A program made the translations under genes and the position numbers. The notes under the pieces were generated by a model, which was not told where the DNA came from, searched no databases, and was given only the letters and a program-made list of their open reading frames with translations. 41,920 bases of DNA, taken from Xanthobacteraceae bacterium. Its GTDB lineage: Bacteria > Pseudomonadota > Alphaproteobacteria > Rhizobiales > Xanthobacteraceae. How positions within the stretch are numbered: position 1 is the first letter of the stretch; each line of letters starts with the position of its first letter. The stretch is taken from NCBI GenBank assembly GCA_022844485.1, contig JALHLQ010000003.1:1-41920 (forward strand). The letters are read 5' to 3'. This document shows, piece after piece, positions 1 through 8,606 of this stretch.

Positions 1-1
1 G

Positions 2-109
2 CATCTCTACAATCACCACAGGCCGCACGGAGCCCTTGCCGGCCTCACGCCCTCCGAGTACCTCAAACGACGCCGAGCCAACGAGACCCCCGCGTCTCAT
101 ATGTGCTGA
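2..109 (+). mobile_element. IS3-family transposase, C-terminal fragment (cut by window edge)
   Basis: Frame 2 from the first base reads 35 codons to a TGA at 107-109. The peptide contains YNHHRPHGALAGLTPSEYL, which matches the end of the integrase-like (DDE) catalytic domain of IS3-family OrfB transposases, where a YN..RPH..L...P.EY motif closes the protein. Only the 3' end lies in the window, so it cannot be said whether the element is intact. It stops 15 bp before the -35 box of the rplU promoter, so the IS right end must lie at or just inside that promoter region; I could not place its terminal inverted repeat. The family call is firm, the subgroup is not. Confidence 0.75.
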
Positions 110-123
110 GCCCGGACAATCGC

Positions 124-151
124 TTGACTCAAGACTGTCCCCTCCTATAGT
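124..151 (+). promoter_or_regulatory. Sigma-70-type promoter of rplU-rpmA
   Basis: TTGACT (124-129) and TATAGT (146-151) are separated by 16 bp, close to the housekeeping consensus and much better than anything else upstream of rplU. Transcription would begin near 158, giving a leader of about 130 nt before the rplU ATG at 287. The proximity to the IS3 remnant leaves open whether this is the native promoter or one brought or altered by the insertion; a strong ribosomal promoter is what one would expect here in any case. Confidence 0.7.
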
Positions 152-162
152 GCGCCCCGCTC

Positions 163-205
163 GGCGCGGGCTTGGTCCGCGCCTTTTTGCGTGCGCACAC
201 GCAAA
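163..205 (+). promoter_or_regulatory. Tandem hairpins in the rplU leader, the first terminator-like
   Basis: GGCGCGG (163-169) pairs perfectly with CCGCGCC (177-183) across a 7-nt loop and is followed by TTTTT (184-188), the form of an intrinsic terminator. The last three T bases start a second perfect hairpin: TTTGCGTG (186-193), loop CGCA, CACGCAAA (198-205). The second stem consumes part of the U-tract of the first. Both lie only a few nucleotides after the predicted transcription start. Ribosomal protein operons, including L21-L27 in some bacteria, are known to use structured leaders for feedback; that this one does so is inference. The first hairpin could instead simply stabilise the 5' end. 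Confidence 0.5.
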
Positions 206-286
206 GCACGTTAACAGCCAGGTCACGACTGGAAGAAGCCGGCAGGGCCCACCCGAGCCGGGTGCCGAACACGAAGGGATAGAACG

Positions 287-862
287 ATGTTCGCAGTCAT
301 CAGGACCGGCGGCAAGCAATATCGGGTTGCTGCCGATCAGGTCATCAAGGTCGACAAGGTCACGGGCGAGCCCGGCGACATTGTCGCGTTTCCCGAGGTT
401 CTCATGCTGGGCGGCGACGCCCCGAAGCTCGGCTCGCCCACGGTCGCCGGAGCGACCGTCGCCGCCGAACTCCTGGAGCAGGGACGCGACCGCAAGGTCA
501 TCGCCTTCAAGAAGCGGCGCCGCAAGAACTCGCGGCGAAAGCGCGGGCATCGGCAGGAGTTTTCGCTCCTGCGCATCACCGAGATCCTGACCGAGGGGCG
601 GCAGCCGACCATGACGGCCCGTCCGAAGGCCGCGCCCGCCCGGCCGGCCAAAGCCGACGACGACGAAGCCGACGCCGGAGCGAAAGCCGAGGCGCAACCG
701 GCAACGGAGCCGAAGGCCAAGGCGAAAGCAGCCGCCAAGCCGAAGACCTCCGCAAAACCGGCCGCCAAAGCAAAAGCGGCCGAGAAGCCGAAGGCGGACA
801 AGGCCAAGGCGGGCGCCAAAAAGACGGCCGCGAAGAAGCCGGCCGCGAAAGGCAAGAAATAG
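287..862 (+). CDS. rplU: 50S ribosomal protein L21 with long basic C-terminal tail
   Basis: Component of the large ribosomal subunit that binds 23S rRNA. The first ~104 residues are a standard L21 domain: it starts [14 protein letters not shown], has the central beta-barrel sequence, then the basic [16 protein letters not shown] segment and a conserved end LLRITEI. Residues ~105-191 are an extension made almost entirely of Ala, Lys, Pro and acidic residues with repeated AKPKA/AAKPK units, resembling an intrinsically disordered histone H1-like tail. Typical bacterial L21 is about 100-130 residues, so 191 is unusually long. The start is set by GAAGGG upstream of the ATG and by homology. rpmA follows 204 bp later, presumably in the same transcript. 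Confidence 0.97.
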   Translation: MFAVIRTGGKQYRVAADQVIKVDKVTGEPGDIVAFPEVLMLGGDAPKLGSPTVAGATVAAELLEQGRDRKVIAFKKRRRKNSRRKRGHRQEFSLLRITEILTEGRQPTMTARPKAAPARPAKADDDEADAGAKAEAQPATEPKAKAKAAAKPKTSAKPAAKAKAAEKPKADKAKAGAKKTAAKKPAAKGKK

Positions 863-863
863 A

Positions 864-907
864 GCATTGTCCGGCGAAGTGGAGACCGGTTCGCCGTAAG
901 AAGATGC
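864..907 (+). repeat. Short palindromic repeat (REP-like), copy 1
   Basis: Begins one base after the rplU stop. Ends are GCAT/ATGC; the inner stem CGGCGAA (872-878) pairs with TTCGCCG (890-896) around the family core AGTGGAGACCGGT. The same core with different but still complementary inner arms occurs at 13299, 13355, 26137 and, without the right arm, 11395. This copy is the most diverged in the arms, but pairing is kept. Confidence 0.6.
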
Positions 908-1066
908 GATAAAATAATGGGTCCGGAGCGGCTTCCGGTTCATCGAAGCGGAACGCCCTGGCGGCAGGCCCTGCAAAGACCTGCTGCATGCCCCATATGC
1001 GTCCAAGATTTGAGATGATTCCGTCACGGAATCAGGGTAAGTGAAGATCGAGTTCGGAGAGACACC

Positions 1067-1339
1067 ATGGCTCACAAGAAAGCAGGCGGATCGTCGCGCA
1101 ACGGTCGGGACTCGGCCGGCCGCCGGCTTGGCGTGAAGCTGTTCGGCGGCGAGCAAGCCGCCGCCGGCAACATCCTCGTGCGCCAACGCGGAACCAAGTG
1201 GCATCCCGGCCGCAATGTCGGCTGCGGGAAGGATCACACGTTGTTCGCTTTGATTAATGGTCGCGTCGAGTTCCAAACGAAAGCCAAGGGCCGCACCTAC
1301 GTATCGATTCTTCCGATGACGGAGGCTGCGGCCGAATAG
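1067..1339 (+). CDS. rpmA: 50S ribosomal protein L27
   Basis: Large-subunit protein at the peptidyl-transferase centre. At 90 residues it has the usual length. The protein starts [16 protein letters not shown], the flexible N-terminal arm that reaches the active centre, with no cleavable N-terminal leader of the Firmicutes type. The conserved [15 protein letters not shown] and GKDHTLFA segments follow. GGAGAG precedes the ATG. The 204-bp gap after rplU holds a REP-like palindrome and a small perfect hairpin, GATTCCG-TCA-CGGAATC (1017-1033), of unknown role. Its immediate neighbours (rplU upstream, GNAT genes and obgE downstream) match the standard alphaproteobacterial order. Confidence 0.98.
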   Translation: MAHKKAGGSSRNGRDSAGRRLGVKLFGGEQAAAGNILVRQRGTKWHPGRNVGCGKDHTLFALINGRVEFQTKAKGRTYVSILPMTEAAAE

Positions 1340-1404
1340 ACGGTGGATCAGATGAGGTCCGCCGGCATCCAAGTCGAACCGGCGGGCCCCAATGGGGTTC
1401 CGAT

Positions 1405-1445
1405 ATGAGGGGGAGACGGGATGCCGGCTCCCCTCATCGCTTTTC
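1405..1445 (+). terminator. Likely intrinsic terminator of rplU-rpmA
   Basis: ATGAGGGG (1405-1412) pairs with CCCCTCAT (1430-1437); the stem extends inward by an AG/CT pair after one bulged G, and the right arm is followed by CGCTTTT. The hairpin lies 65 bp after the rpmA stop and 21 bp before the first GNAT start codon, so it would either end the ribosomal transcript or attenuate readthrough into the acetyltransferase genes. A second hairpin, CCGCCGG/CCGGCGG (1359-1385, 13-nt loop), lies just upstream. Confidence 0.55.
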
Positions 1446-1466
1446 AAGGGCGATAAGGAGCCTGCC

Positions 1467-2069
1467 ATGACACTCTCGGAATTGACTGCATCGGAGACCC
1501 TGCGGGAAGGCAGTATTCCCGTCCTCAAAACCTCGCGGCTCATTTTGCGCGCGCCGCGCCTTGAGGACGCAAATTCGGTCGCGGTTCTCGCCAATGATCG
1601 CCGTATTGCCGAAAACACCGCGCGCATTCCGCATCCCTACAAACTGGCCGACGCCAGCCAGTGGCTCGCGCAAGGAAACAAGAGCGACCGGGACGTCCTG
1701 TTTGTCGTGTCGCTGCCGGACGGACGCATCATCGGCGCCTGCGGCGTGGGACTGCTCGAGGGCCCGCTCCCTGAACTGGGTTATTGGCTCGGCACGGAAT
1801 TCTGGGGCAAGGGCTATGCCACCGAGGCCGTGCGCGCCGTCATCGATTATGCCTTTGAAGAATTGCAGCACGACGGCTTGCAGGCGGGCGCGCGCGTGAC
1901 GAACCCCACCTCGCGCCGCGTGCTGGAGAAATGCGGATTTCAGTGGACCGGCGTCGGCCTGTATCGCATCCGCGCGCTGGGATCGTCGGCACCGATCGAC
2001 CGCTTCCGACTCGAGCGCGCGATCTGGGCTTCGCTCAAGACCTGGGCCGCAGTCCGCAAAGTGGCCTGA
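1467..2069 (+). CDS. GNAT-family N-acetyltransferase (RimJ/RimL-like), paralog 1
   Basis: Predicted acetyl-CoA-dependent acetyltransferase of 200 residues. It opens with the RimJ/RimL-type LKTSRLILRAPRLEDA segment, has the acetyl-CoA loop around WGKGYATEA, and ends in the SRRVLEKCGF motif typical of this subfamily, in which the members with known targets acetylate ribosomal-protein N-termini or antibiotics. The ATG at 1467 follows AAGGAG at good spacing; an upstream in-frame extension would run through the terminator and is rejected. The next gene is a close paralog: the stretch GLYRI.ALGSSAPIDRFRLER is nearly identical in both. GNAT genes between rpmA and obgE are common in this bacterial group, but their substrate is not known to me. 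Confidence 0.9.
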   Translation: MTLSELTASETLREGSIPVLKTSRLILRAPRLEDANSVAVLANDRRIAENTARIPHPYKLADASQWLAQGNKSDRDVLFVVSLPDGRIIGACGVGLLEGPLPELGYWLGTEFWGKGYATEAVRAVIDYAFEELQHDGLQAGARVTNPTSRRVLEKCGFQWTGVGLYRIRALGSSAPIDRFRLERAIWASLKTWAAVRKVA

Positions 2070-2426
2070 CGACGATGCTGGCGGACGACAATGCTGCACG
2101 ACGATAACGTTGATGGCGGTCGAGGACGCGGCGAAGCTAAATGATGTGTGTCTGTGAAAGCAGACACGCATCATGCGCGCGGCACGACGACTGCATTGCA
2201 GCGACGGTCTGCAAGAGACGCAGCAGGAAACACGATTTAATTTTCTTTTCTGAACCGGCTGTCATAATGTTGGCATCGTTCGCGACGATGATTGACGCGT
2301 TCGGGGAGTGAGCGTCACTTCCAGTATCAAATACAAAAACCGATCCGCGGCGCCGCAACGACCGACGGACTTGAAATCATGCGCAGGGGTAGAGGCGGAA
2401 TATGGTTCCTTCAAGGAGGAAGCCCA
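2070..2426. other. Intergenic gap between the two GNAT genes, with a long hairpin
   Basis: No coding region is supported in these 357 bp. The main structure is a 14-bp stem, ATGATGTGTGTCTG (2141-2154) against CAGACACGCATCAT (2161-2174), with a 6-nt loop and a single G-U wobble. No T-tract follows, so it is not a classical terminator. A T-rich patch follows around 2236-2252, and AAGGAGG (2413-2419) is the ribosome-binding site of the second gene. The gap is long enough to hold a separate promoter for paralog 2, but I see no clear -35/-10 pair. Confidence 0.5.
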
Positions 2427-3032
2427 ATGACGTTGCACGCGCATCACCCAAGATTTTCCTATCAGGATCCGTCGATTCCGACTCTCGAAACCGAGCGGCT
2501 GGTCTTGCGCGCACCTCGCCTGCATGACGCGAAGGATGTGGCGGTGCTTCTCAATGAGCGCCGCATCGCCGAGAATTCAACCCGCATCCCGCATCCCTAT
2601 TCGAGCGCCGATGCGAAGGAGTGGCTATCGATCTGCAATCGTTGCGAGGGCGAAGCGACGTTTCTCATCACGTTGCCCGACGACACCGTGGTCGGCGCCT
2701 GCGGCATCGGCCCGGTCGACGACGGCGCCTCGACCGAGCTCGGTTATTGGATTGGAGCGCCGTTCTGGGGCCAGGGCTTTGCCACCGAGGCGGTGCGCGC
2801 GGTCGTGGATCACGCGTTCACCGAGATGGAACTTGACGCGCTTTGCGCCGGCACGCGCGTGAGCAACCCGGCGTCGCGCCGCGTCTTGGAGAAATGCGGG
2901 TTCCAGTGGACCTGCGTCGGTTTGTATCGCATCCCGGCGCTCGGGTCCTCGGCGCCCATCGACCGTTTCCGGTTGGAGCGGCGGATTTGGGCTTCGCTCA
3001 AATCCTGGACGCCGATGCGCCGCGTCGCCTAG
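2427..3032 (+). CDS. GNAT-family N-acetyltransferase (RimJ/RimL-like), paralog 2
   Basis: A 201-residue acetyltransferase of the RimJ/RimL type, clearly a duplicate of the preceding gene: LETERLVLRAPRLHDAKDV near the start, WGQGFATEAVRAVVDHAF at the cofactor loop, and SRRVLEKCGFQWTCVGLYRI near the end all align without large gaps. The ATG at 2427 is chosen for the strong AAGGAGG ribosome-binding site and because it aligns with the start of paralog 1; longer frames from a TTG at 2292 have no homology. It ends one base before the stop codon of the convergent exporter gene, so the two transcripts meet tail to tail with no room for a terminator. Confidence 0.9.
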   Translation: MTLHAHHPRFSYQDPSIPTLETERLVLRAPRLHDAKDVAVLLNERRIAENSTRIPHPYSSADAKEWLSICNRCEGEATFLITLPDDTVVGACGIGPVDDGASTELGYWIGAPFWGQGFATEAVRAVVDHAFTEMELDALCAGTRVSNPASRRVLEKCGFQWTCVGLYRIPALGSSAPIDRFRLERRIWASLKSWTPMRRVA

Positions 3033-3033
3033 C

Positions 3034-3936
3034 CTATCCGGCCGAGGCCTTGCGCGCGAGCGCCTGTTCTCGCATGAAGATGAAGAGCCCGGCCGCGACG
3101 ATGATCGCGGCGCCGGTGAGAAGTTCCGCATCCGGAACATCGCCGAAGACGAGAAAGCCGAACACGACGGCCCAGAGGATCAGCGTGTACTGATACGGCA
3201 CCACCAGCGAGGCAGGCGCGAGCTTGAGCGATCGGTTCACGCAGGCATGCGCGACCATCGCAACGATGCCGAGAAGACAAAGCAGAAGCGTGTCGCGCAT
3301 TGACGGCGTCACCCAGGTGAAGGGCGAAAGCGCCGCCCCGAACAGGAGCGCGGCGAGCGTCTGGTTGGTCACCAGCACCGTATCGGTCGTGCCGCGCAGG
3401 ATCCGCGTCACGATCATCAGCAGCGCGAACATGAGACTGCCAGAGAGCGCGATCGCCGCCGGCCAGGTGACGCTCGCCGTCGTCGGGCGCAGCGCGACCA
3501 CGACGCCGGAGAAGCCGATGATGACGGCGCCCCAGCGCCGCCATCCGACATGCTCTTTCAGGAACAGCGCCGACAGCGCGGTGACGAAAATCGGTCCGGC
3601 CAGATAAAACGTCACGACGTCTGCAAGCGGAAGATGGACCACCGCCCAATAGAAGAACGCGACTTCGAGCGTCGAGAGCACGACGCGTAAAATCTGCAGT
3701 CCCGGCCGCGGCGCATCGCGAAATCGCGCGAAGCCCTCGCGCTTTACGAACGGCGCGAGCACGAGAAGCGCGGCAGCGCTGCGGATGAGCAGGAGCTGGC
3801 CCACCGAATAAGTTGCGACCAGCCACTTGCCCATCGCGTCGTTGATCGAGAACAGGAGGCTGCCGAGCAGCATGAACCCGATGCCGGCGAGCGCGGCACG
3901 GCGAAGGCTTGTGGACGATTGTGCCGCCTCGATCAT
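3034..3936 (-). CDS. EamA/DMT-family transporter
   Basis: Inner-membrane protein of 300 residues from the drug/metabolite transporter superfamily, the group that includes RhaT- and YdcZ-like permeases and S-adenosylmethionine or amino-acid exporters. About ten hydrophobic segments can be traced in two halves, each an EamA repeat: the first ends near GAVIIGFSGVVVALRP, the second near VFGDVPDAELLTGAAIIVAAGLF. The Met at 3936 gives MIEAAQSSTSLRRAALAGIGFM, with the first membrane segment right after a short cytoplasmic N-terminus. Upstream in-frame codons to 4149 are Arg-rich and look like noncoding GC-rich sequence. No strong ribosome-binding site is visible. The substrate is unknown. Confidence 0.85.
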   Translation of the reverse strand: MIEAAQSSTSLRRAALAGIGFMLLGSLLFSINDAMGKWLVATYSVGQLLLIRSAAALLVLAPFVKREGFARFRDAPRPGLQILRVVLSTLEVAFFYWAVVHLPLADVVTFYLAGPIFVTALSALFLKEHVGWRRWGAVIIGFSGVVVALRPTTASVTWPAAIALSGSLMFALLMIVTRILRGTTDTVLVTNQTLAALLFGAALSPFTWVTPSMRDTLLLCLLGIVAMVAHACVNRSLKLAPASLVVPYQYTLILWAVVFGFLVFGDVPDAELLTGAAIIVAAGLFIFMREQALARKASAG

Positions 3937-5476
<1,540 letters not shown>

Positions 5477-5494
5477 GCGGGAGCGGAAACCGCT

Positions 5495-6271
5495 TTAGCC
5501 CACGCTGCGACGCTTTGTAGGCGCAGACTTGAACCGCTGCGCTTCAAGGCGCCCGATCAGCCTTTTCGCGTCAGCCGGCGCGGCGCTCTTGTGATCATTG
5601 TCGAAATAGACATGCACGGCGCGGCGCGCGCGCCGCCACACTGCAATCTCGTCCGCCCAGCGCTGGAGCGTGCTGTCGGGATAGTTGTCGCGGTACTGAC
5701 CGCTCGGCCCGTGTCCGCGCAGATAGACGTGTCGCGCCGTGACGACCCATGGCGCCGGGGCGTCAATGTGGTCGGACAGGCAGAGCGAAGCGCCGTGTTC
5801 GTGCAGGAGGTCGTAGATCGCGTCGGCATACCAGCTGCGGTGACGGAACTCGAAGGCGTAGCGCCAATCCTTCGGCAGCATCGGAAGAAACGCGGCAAGC
5901 CGCTCGCGATCCGCCGCGAACCGCGCCGGCAACTGAAACAGAACGGGGCCCGCCTTGTCGCCCAAAGCCTCGAGCCGCGTCGCCATCAGCGCGAGGCTGT
6001 TGTCGGACTTTGCTGAAAGCCGCTTCCAGTGCGTGATGAACTTCGATGCCTTCCAGGCGAACACAAAACCTTTGGGGGTCTGCTCCACCCAGCCGCGCAC
6101 CGCCTCGAGCGAGGGCGTGCGATAGAACGAGGCATTGATCTCGGCCGTCGAAAATTGCGTCGCATACCAAGACAACCAATCCTTTTTGCGGACCTCCGGC
6201 GGATAGAACTGCCCGCGCCAGTCGCCATAGGTCCACCCGGACGTCCCGATCCGCACGCCCGCCGGGCTCAT
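5495..6271 (-). CDS. DUF72 (YecE-like) family protein
   Basis: A 258-residue member of the DUF72/YecE family, predicted TIM-barrel proteins of unknown biochemical role. Family features seen: [17 protein letters not shown] at the start, FYRTPS, then [11 protein letters not shown], the PVLFQLP strand, FEFRHRSW, and the late YVYFDND-type motif, here [17 protein letters not shown]. The ATG at 6271 follows AAAGGG and aligns with the family start; the longer in-frame extension upstream is antisense to proB and is rejected. It is divergent from proB with about 115 bp between the starts and convergent with obgE. Nothing in the sequence suggests its substrate. Confidence 0.9.
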   Translation of the reverse strand: MSPAGVRIGTSGWTYGDWRGQFYPPEVRKKDWLSWYATQFSTAEINASFYRTPSLEAVRGWVEQTPKGFVFAWKASKFITHWKRLSAKSDNSLALMATRLEALGDKAGPVLFQLPARFAADRERLAAFLPMLPKDWRYAFEFRHRSWYADAIYDLLHEHGASLCLSDHIDAPAPWVVTARHVYLRGHGPSGQYRDNYPDSTLQRWADEIAVWRRARRAVHVYFDNDHKSAAPADAKRLIGRLEAQRFKSAPTKRRSVG

Positions 6272-6386
6272 TGCTCGCACCCTTTCATGGGTGGTTAACG
6301 CCCAAAATCGCCCCAAGGTGCACAGCCGGTCCGATTGCCAATCATGGTTCCATGTGGGAGGAAGCCTCCTCGCGGTTGCCGGAACC

Positions 6387-7514
6387 ATGCTCAAGCCCCC
6401 TGCCCTTGCCGATTTCCGCCGCATCGTGGTGAAGGTCGGCTCGTCGTTGCTCGTCGACGCGGCGGCGGGCCAGCTTCGCGCCGCCTGGCTGAACGCGCTC
6501 GCCGAAGACCTCGCGGCGTTGCACGCGGGCGGCCGTGACCTGCTGGTCGTATCGTCGGGCGCGATCGCGCTCGGCCGCTCCGTGCTCAAGCTTCCAACCG
6601 GTCCGCTCAAGCTCGAAGACTCCCAAGCCGCCGCCGCGGTGGGCCAGATCGCGCTGGCGCGCACCTGGTCGGAGGCGCTCGGGACCTTCGGCATCGCCGC
6701 CGGACAGGTGCTGGTCACCTTGCAGGACACCGAGGAGCGTCGCCGCTACCTTAACGCGCGCAACACGGTGGCCAAGCTTCTCGAGTGGCGCGCGATCCCG
6801 GTGATCAACGAAAACGACACCGTCGCCACCACCGAGATCCGCTATGGCGACAACGACCGTCTGGCGGCGCGCGTCGCCACCATGGCCAGCGCGGACCTGC
6901 TTATCCTCCTGTCCGACGTCGACGGACTGTACGACGCCCCGCCCGCCGAAAGCCGCAACGCGAAACTGATTGCCTGCGTCGAGCGGATCACGCCGGAGAT
7001 CGAAGCGATGGCCGGGGCGTCCGCCTCGGAGCTCGCGCGCGGAGGAATGCAGACCAAGATCGAGGCCGGCAAGATCGCCACCACCGGCGGCACGCATATG
7101 GTCATCGCGTCGGGGGCCCTCGAGCATCCGCTGCGCGCGATCGCCGAAGGGGCGCGCTGCACCTGGTTCCTCACGCCGCAGAATCCGGTGACCTCGCGCA
7201 AGCGCTGGATCGCAGGCTCGCTGGAGCCACGGGGGACCATCACGATCGACGCGGGCGCGGTCGCGGCGCTGCGGACGGGCAAAAGTCTTCTCCCAGCGGG
7301 CGTGAAGCGGGTCGAAGGCGCATTCGAGCGGGGGGACGCCGTGATCGTCCGCGGGCCCGACGGCGCGGAGATCGGTCGCGGCCTGATCGCCTATGACGCC
7401 GCCGATGCCGACAAGATCAAGGGGCGCTCCTCGCCCGACATTGCGCTCATTCTCGGCTTCGGCGGGCGCGCCGAGATGATTCACCGGGACGATCTCGTGC
7501 TCGGACGAGAATAG
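6387..7514 (+). CDS. proB: Glutamate 5-kinase
   Basis: Phosphorylates L-glutamate with ATP in the first step of proline synthesis. At 375 residues the length is normal for the kinase plus PUA form. The amino-acid kinase domain shows [42 protein letters not shown] (substrate and proline feedback region) and [13 protein letters not shown]; the PUA domain occupies roughly residues 285-370. ATG 6387 is chosen because the N-terminus then begins directly before the first kinase strand. In related bacteria proA, encoding the next enzyme, usually follows; here the next genes are two small secreted proteins, so proA must be elsewhere. Confidence 0.96.
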   Translation: MLKPPALADFRRIVVKVGSSLLVDAAAGQLRAAWLNALAEDLAALHAGGRDLLVVSSGAIALGRSVLKLPTGPLKLEDSQAAAAVGQIALARTWSEALGTFGIAAGQVLVTLQDTEERRRYLNARNTVAKLLEWRAIPVINENDTVATTEIRYGDNDRLAARVATMASADLLILLSDVDGLYDAPPAESRNAKLIACVERITPEIEAMAGASASELARGGMQTKIEAGKIATTGGTHMVIASGALEHPLRAIAEGARCTWFLTPQNPVTSRKRWIAGSLEPRGTITIDAGAVAALRTGKSLLPAGVKRVEGAFERGDAVIVRGPDGAEIGRGLIAYDAADADKIKGRSSPDIALILGFGGRAEMIHRDDLVLGRE

Positions 7515-7645
7515 CGGGCACGGCCGGCTGTTCACGACCGCGTTGCCTCGTTTCCGCCTGTTTTCTCGGCAGCATTCTCTCCAGGCCGCGTCGCGTGATT
7601 CGTTGCTCCTAAGGCCGGAGCGAGGGGATTGCGGGGGGCGGCAAT

Positions 7646-8224
7646 TTGAGAGTTGCACTGTTTGCAGCGGCCATCGCCGCGTTATTTCTTTTCCCGGCCA
7701 AGGCCCAGGAACTTTTGGCGCAAGGCCAGCATCAGGCCCGAGGCTGCGCTCAATCCTGCCTGTCGGAATACCGGCTTTGCGGCATCAGCAATGTGGGGGA
7801 AAAGACGCCCGCCGTCTGCGACACCGGCTTCGTGCGTTGCAGGCTTCACTGTCAGGATTGCGCCAGCGGCTTTGCGCGCTGCGCGCTCAGTGTCTCCAAT
7901 CCGATGCTGTGCAAGCAGAGCCTGGAGACCTGCCGTTCCCCCCACGCGCTTGCGGGCGTCTCCGCAGAGCCTCTCATCACCTTTGGCGGCGGGGACGGTC
8001 TGTCGCCTGAGGAGGCGATTATCATCAAGGGCGCGCGCGACACGCGTGAAGGGCTGGAGGCGCAGGCGTTCTGGGTCGGCAAGAACTTTTGGGGCTGGCG
8101 GCGCGCCGGCCAAAGCGTGTCCTCGGGGCTCGGCCGCATCTATGAGCGCGTCGACTACATGACCCCGCAAGGCGTACACAAGCCCGTCTTCTTCGACATC
8201 ACCGAGTTCTACGGTCGATTCTGA
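7646..8224 (+). CDS. Secreted cysteine-rich protein of unknown function
   Basis: 192 residues, beginning at a TTG preceded by a GGGGGG ribosome-binding site; no ATG or GTG gives a sensible start. Residues 1-20 form a signal peptide (cleavage after AKA). Ten cysteines follow in residues 34-96 (34, 38, 45, 58, 65, 69, 72, 79, 89, 96), with the spacing C-x6-C occurring four times, a regularity that suggests disulfide-linked helices outside the cytoplasm. Residues 97-192 contain no Cys but are Trp/Phe-rich (FWVGKNFWGWRRAG). I recognise no family. It lies 131 bp after proB and is followed 88 bp later by another small secreted protein. The gene call rests on signal peptide, composition and coding-like codon use. 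Confidence 0.7.
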   Translation: MRVALFAAAIAALFLFPAKAQELLAQGQHQARGCAQSCLSEYRLCGISNVGEKTPAVCDTGFVRCRLHCQDCASGFARCALSVSNPMLCKQSLETCRSPHALAGVSAEPLITFGGGDGLSPEEAIIIKGARDTREGLEAQAFWVGKNFWGWRRAGQSVSSGLGRIYERVDYMTPQGVHKPVFFDITEFYGRF

Positions 8225-8312
8225 CCGGAGCATCTCCTCGCCAAGTCGTGAACCCAGCGGCGATGCCGAACGACTAAGCTCGGTGCGGTCGCGCGATTCA
8301 CTGGAGGTTTTG

Positions 8313-8561
8313 ATGCGAACGATCTTGTATCTGCCCGTCTGCGCAGCTTTCGCGCTGATGGGAGTGAGTGCCGTCGGGGCCTCATCCATGGCAAGTCCCG
8401 GCGGGACCGCCGGACCGCTGATCTCGGTTTCATCCATCGAATGGTCCGCGCAGAACACGAAGAAAAGCAAACCAAAGCAAAAGAAGCGCGCCGCGCCTCA
8501 AAAGCAGCAGGAATCGCCGCCTCCGCCGTCGCAGATGAAGGACCGTCCGGGATACAGCTGA
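8313..8561 (+). CDS. Small secreted Lys/Pro-rich hypothetical protein
   Basis: An 82-residue protein with a good ribosome-binding site (CTGGAGG) before ATG 8313. The N-terminus MRTILYLPVCAAFALMGVSA is a typical signal peptide. The mature part has no visible domain: a Gly/Ser-rich stretch, then KKSKPKQKKRAAPQKQQE and a Pro-rich end. Such short basic periplasmic proteins are frequent in Hyphomicrobiales and have no assigned role. The in-frame extension from 8283 is less likely because it would put charged residues ahead of the signal peptide. Downstream lies the 167-bp palindromic element. Confidence 0.6.
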   Translation: MRTILYLPVCAAFALMGVSAVGASSMASPGGTAGPLISVSSIEWSAQNTKKSKPKQKKRAAPQKQQESPPPPSQMKDRPGYS

Positions 8562-8606
8562 GGCACGCGCGCCGTTGCAGGCGGGCGCTTGGCCGTGGCA
8601 ACCGTC

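Noticed and set aside
5477..5497. AGCGG-AAA-CCGCT hairpin between obgE and the DUF72 gene as a terminator
   Set aside because: The stem has only five pairs and only two or three T residues follow, too weak to report.
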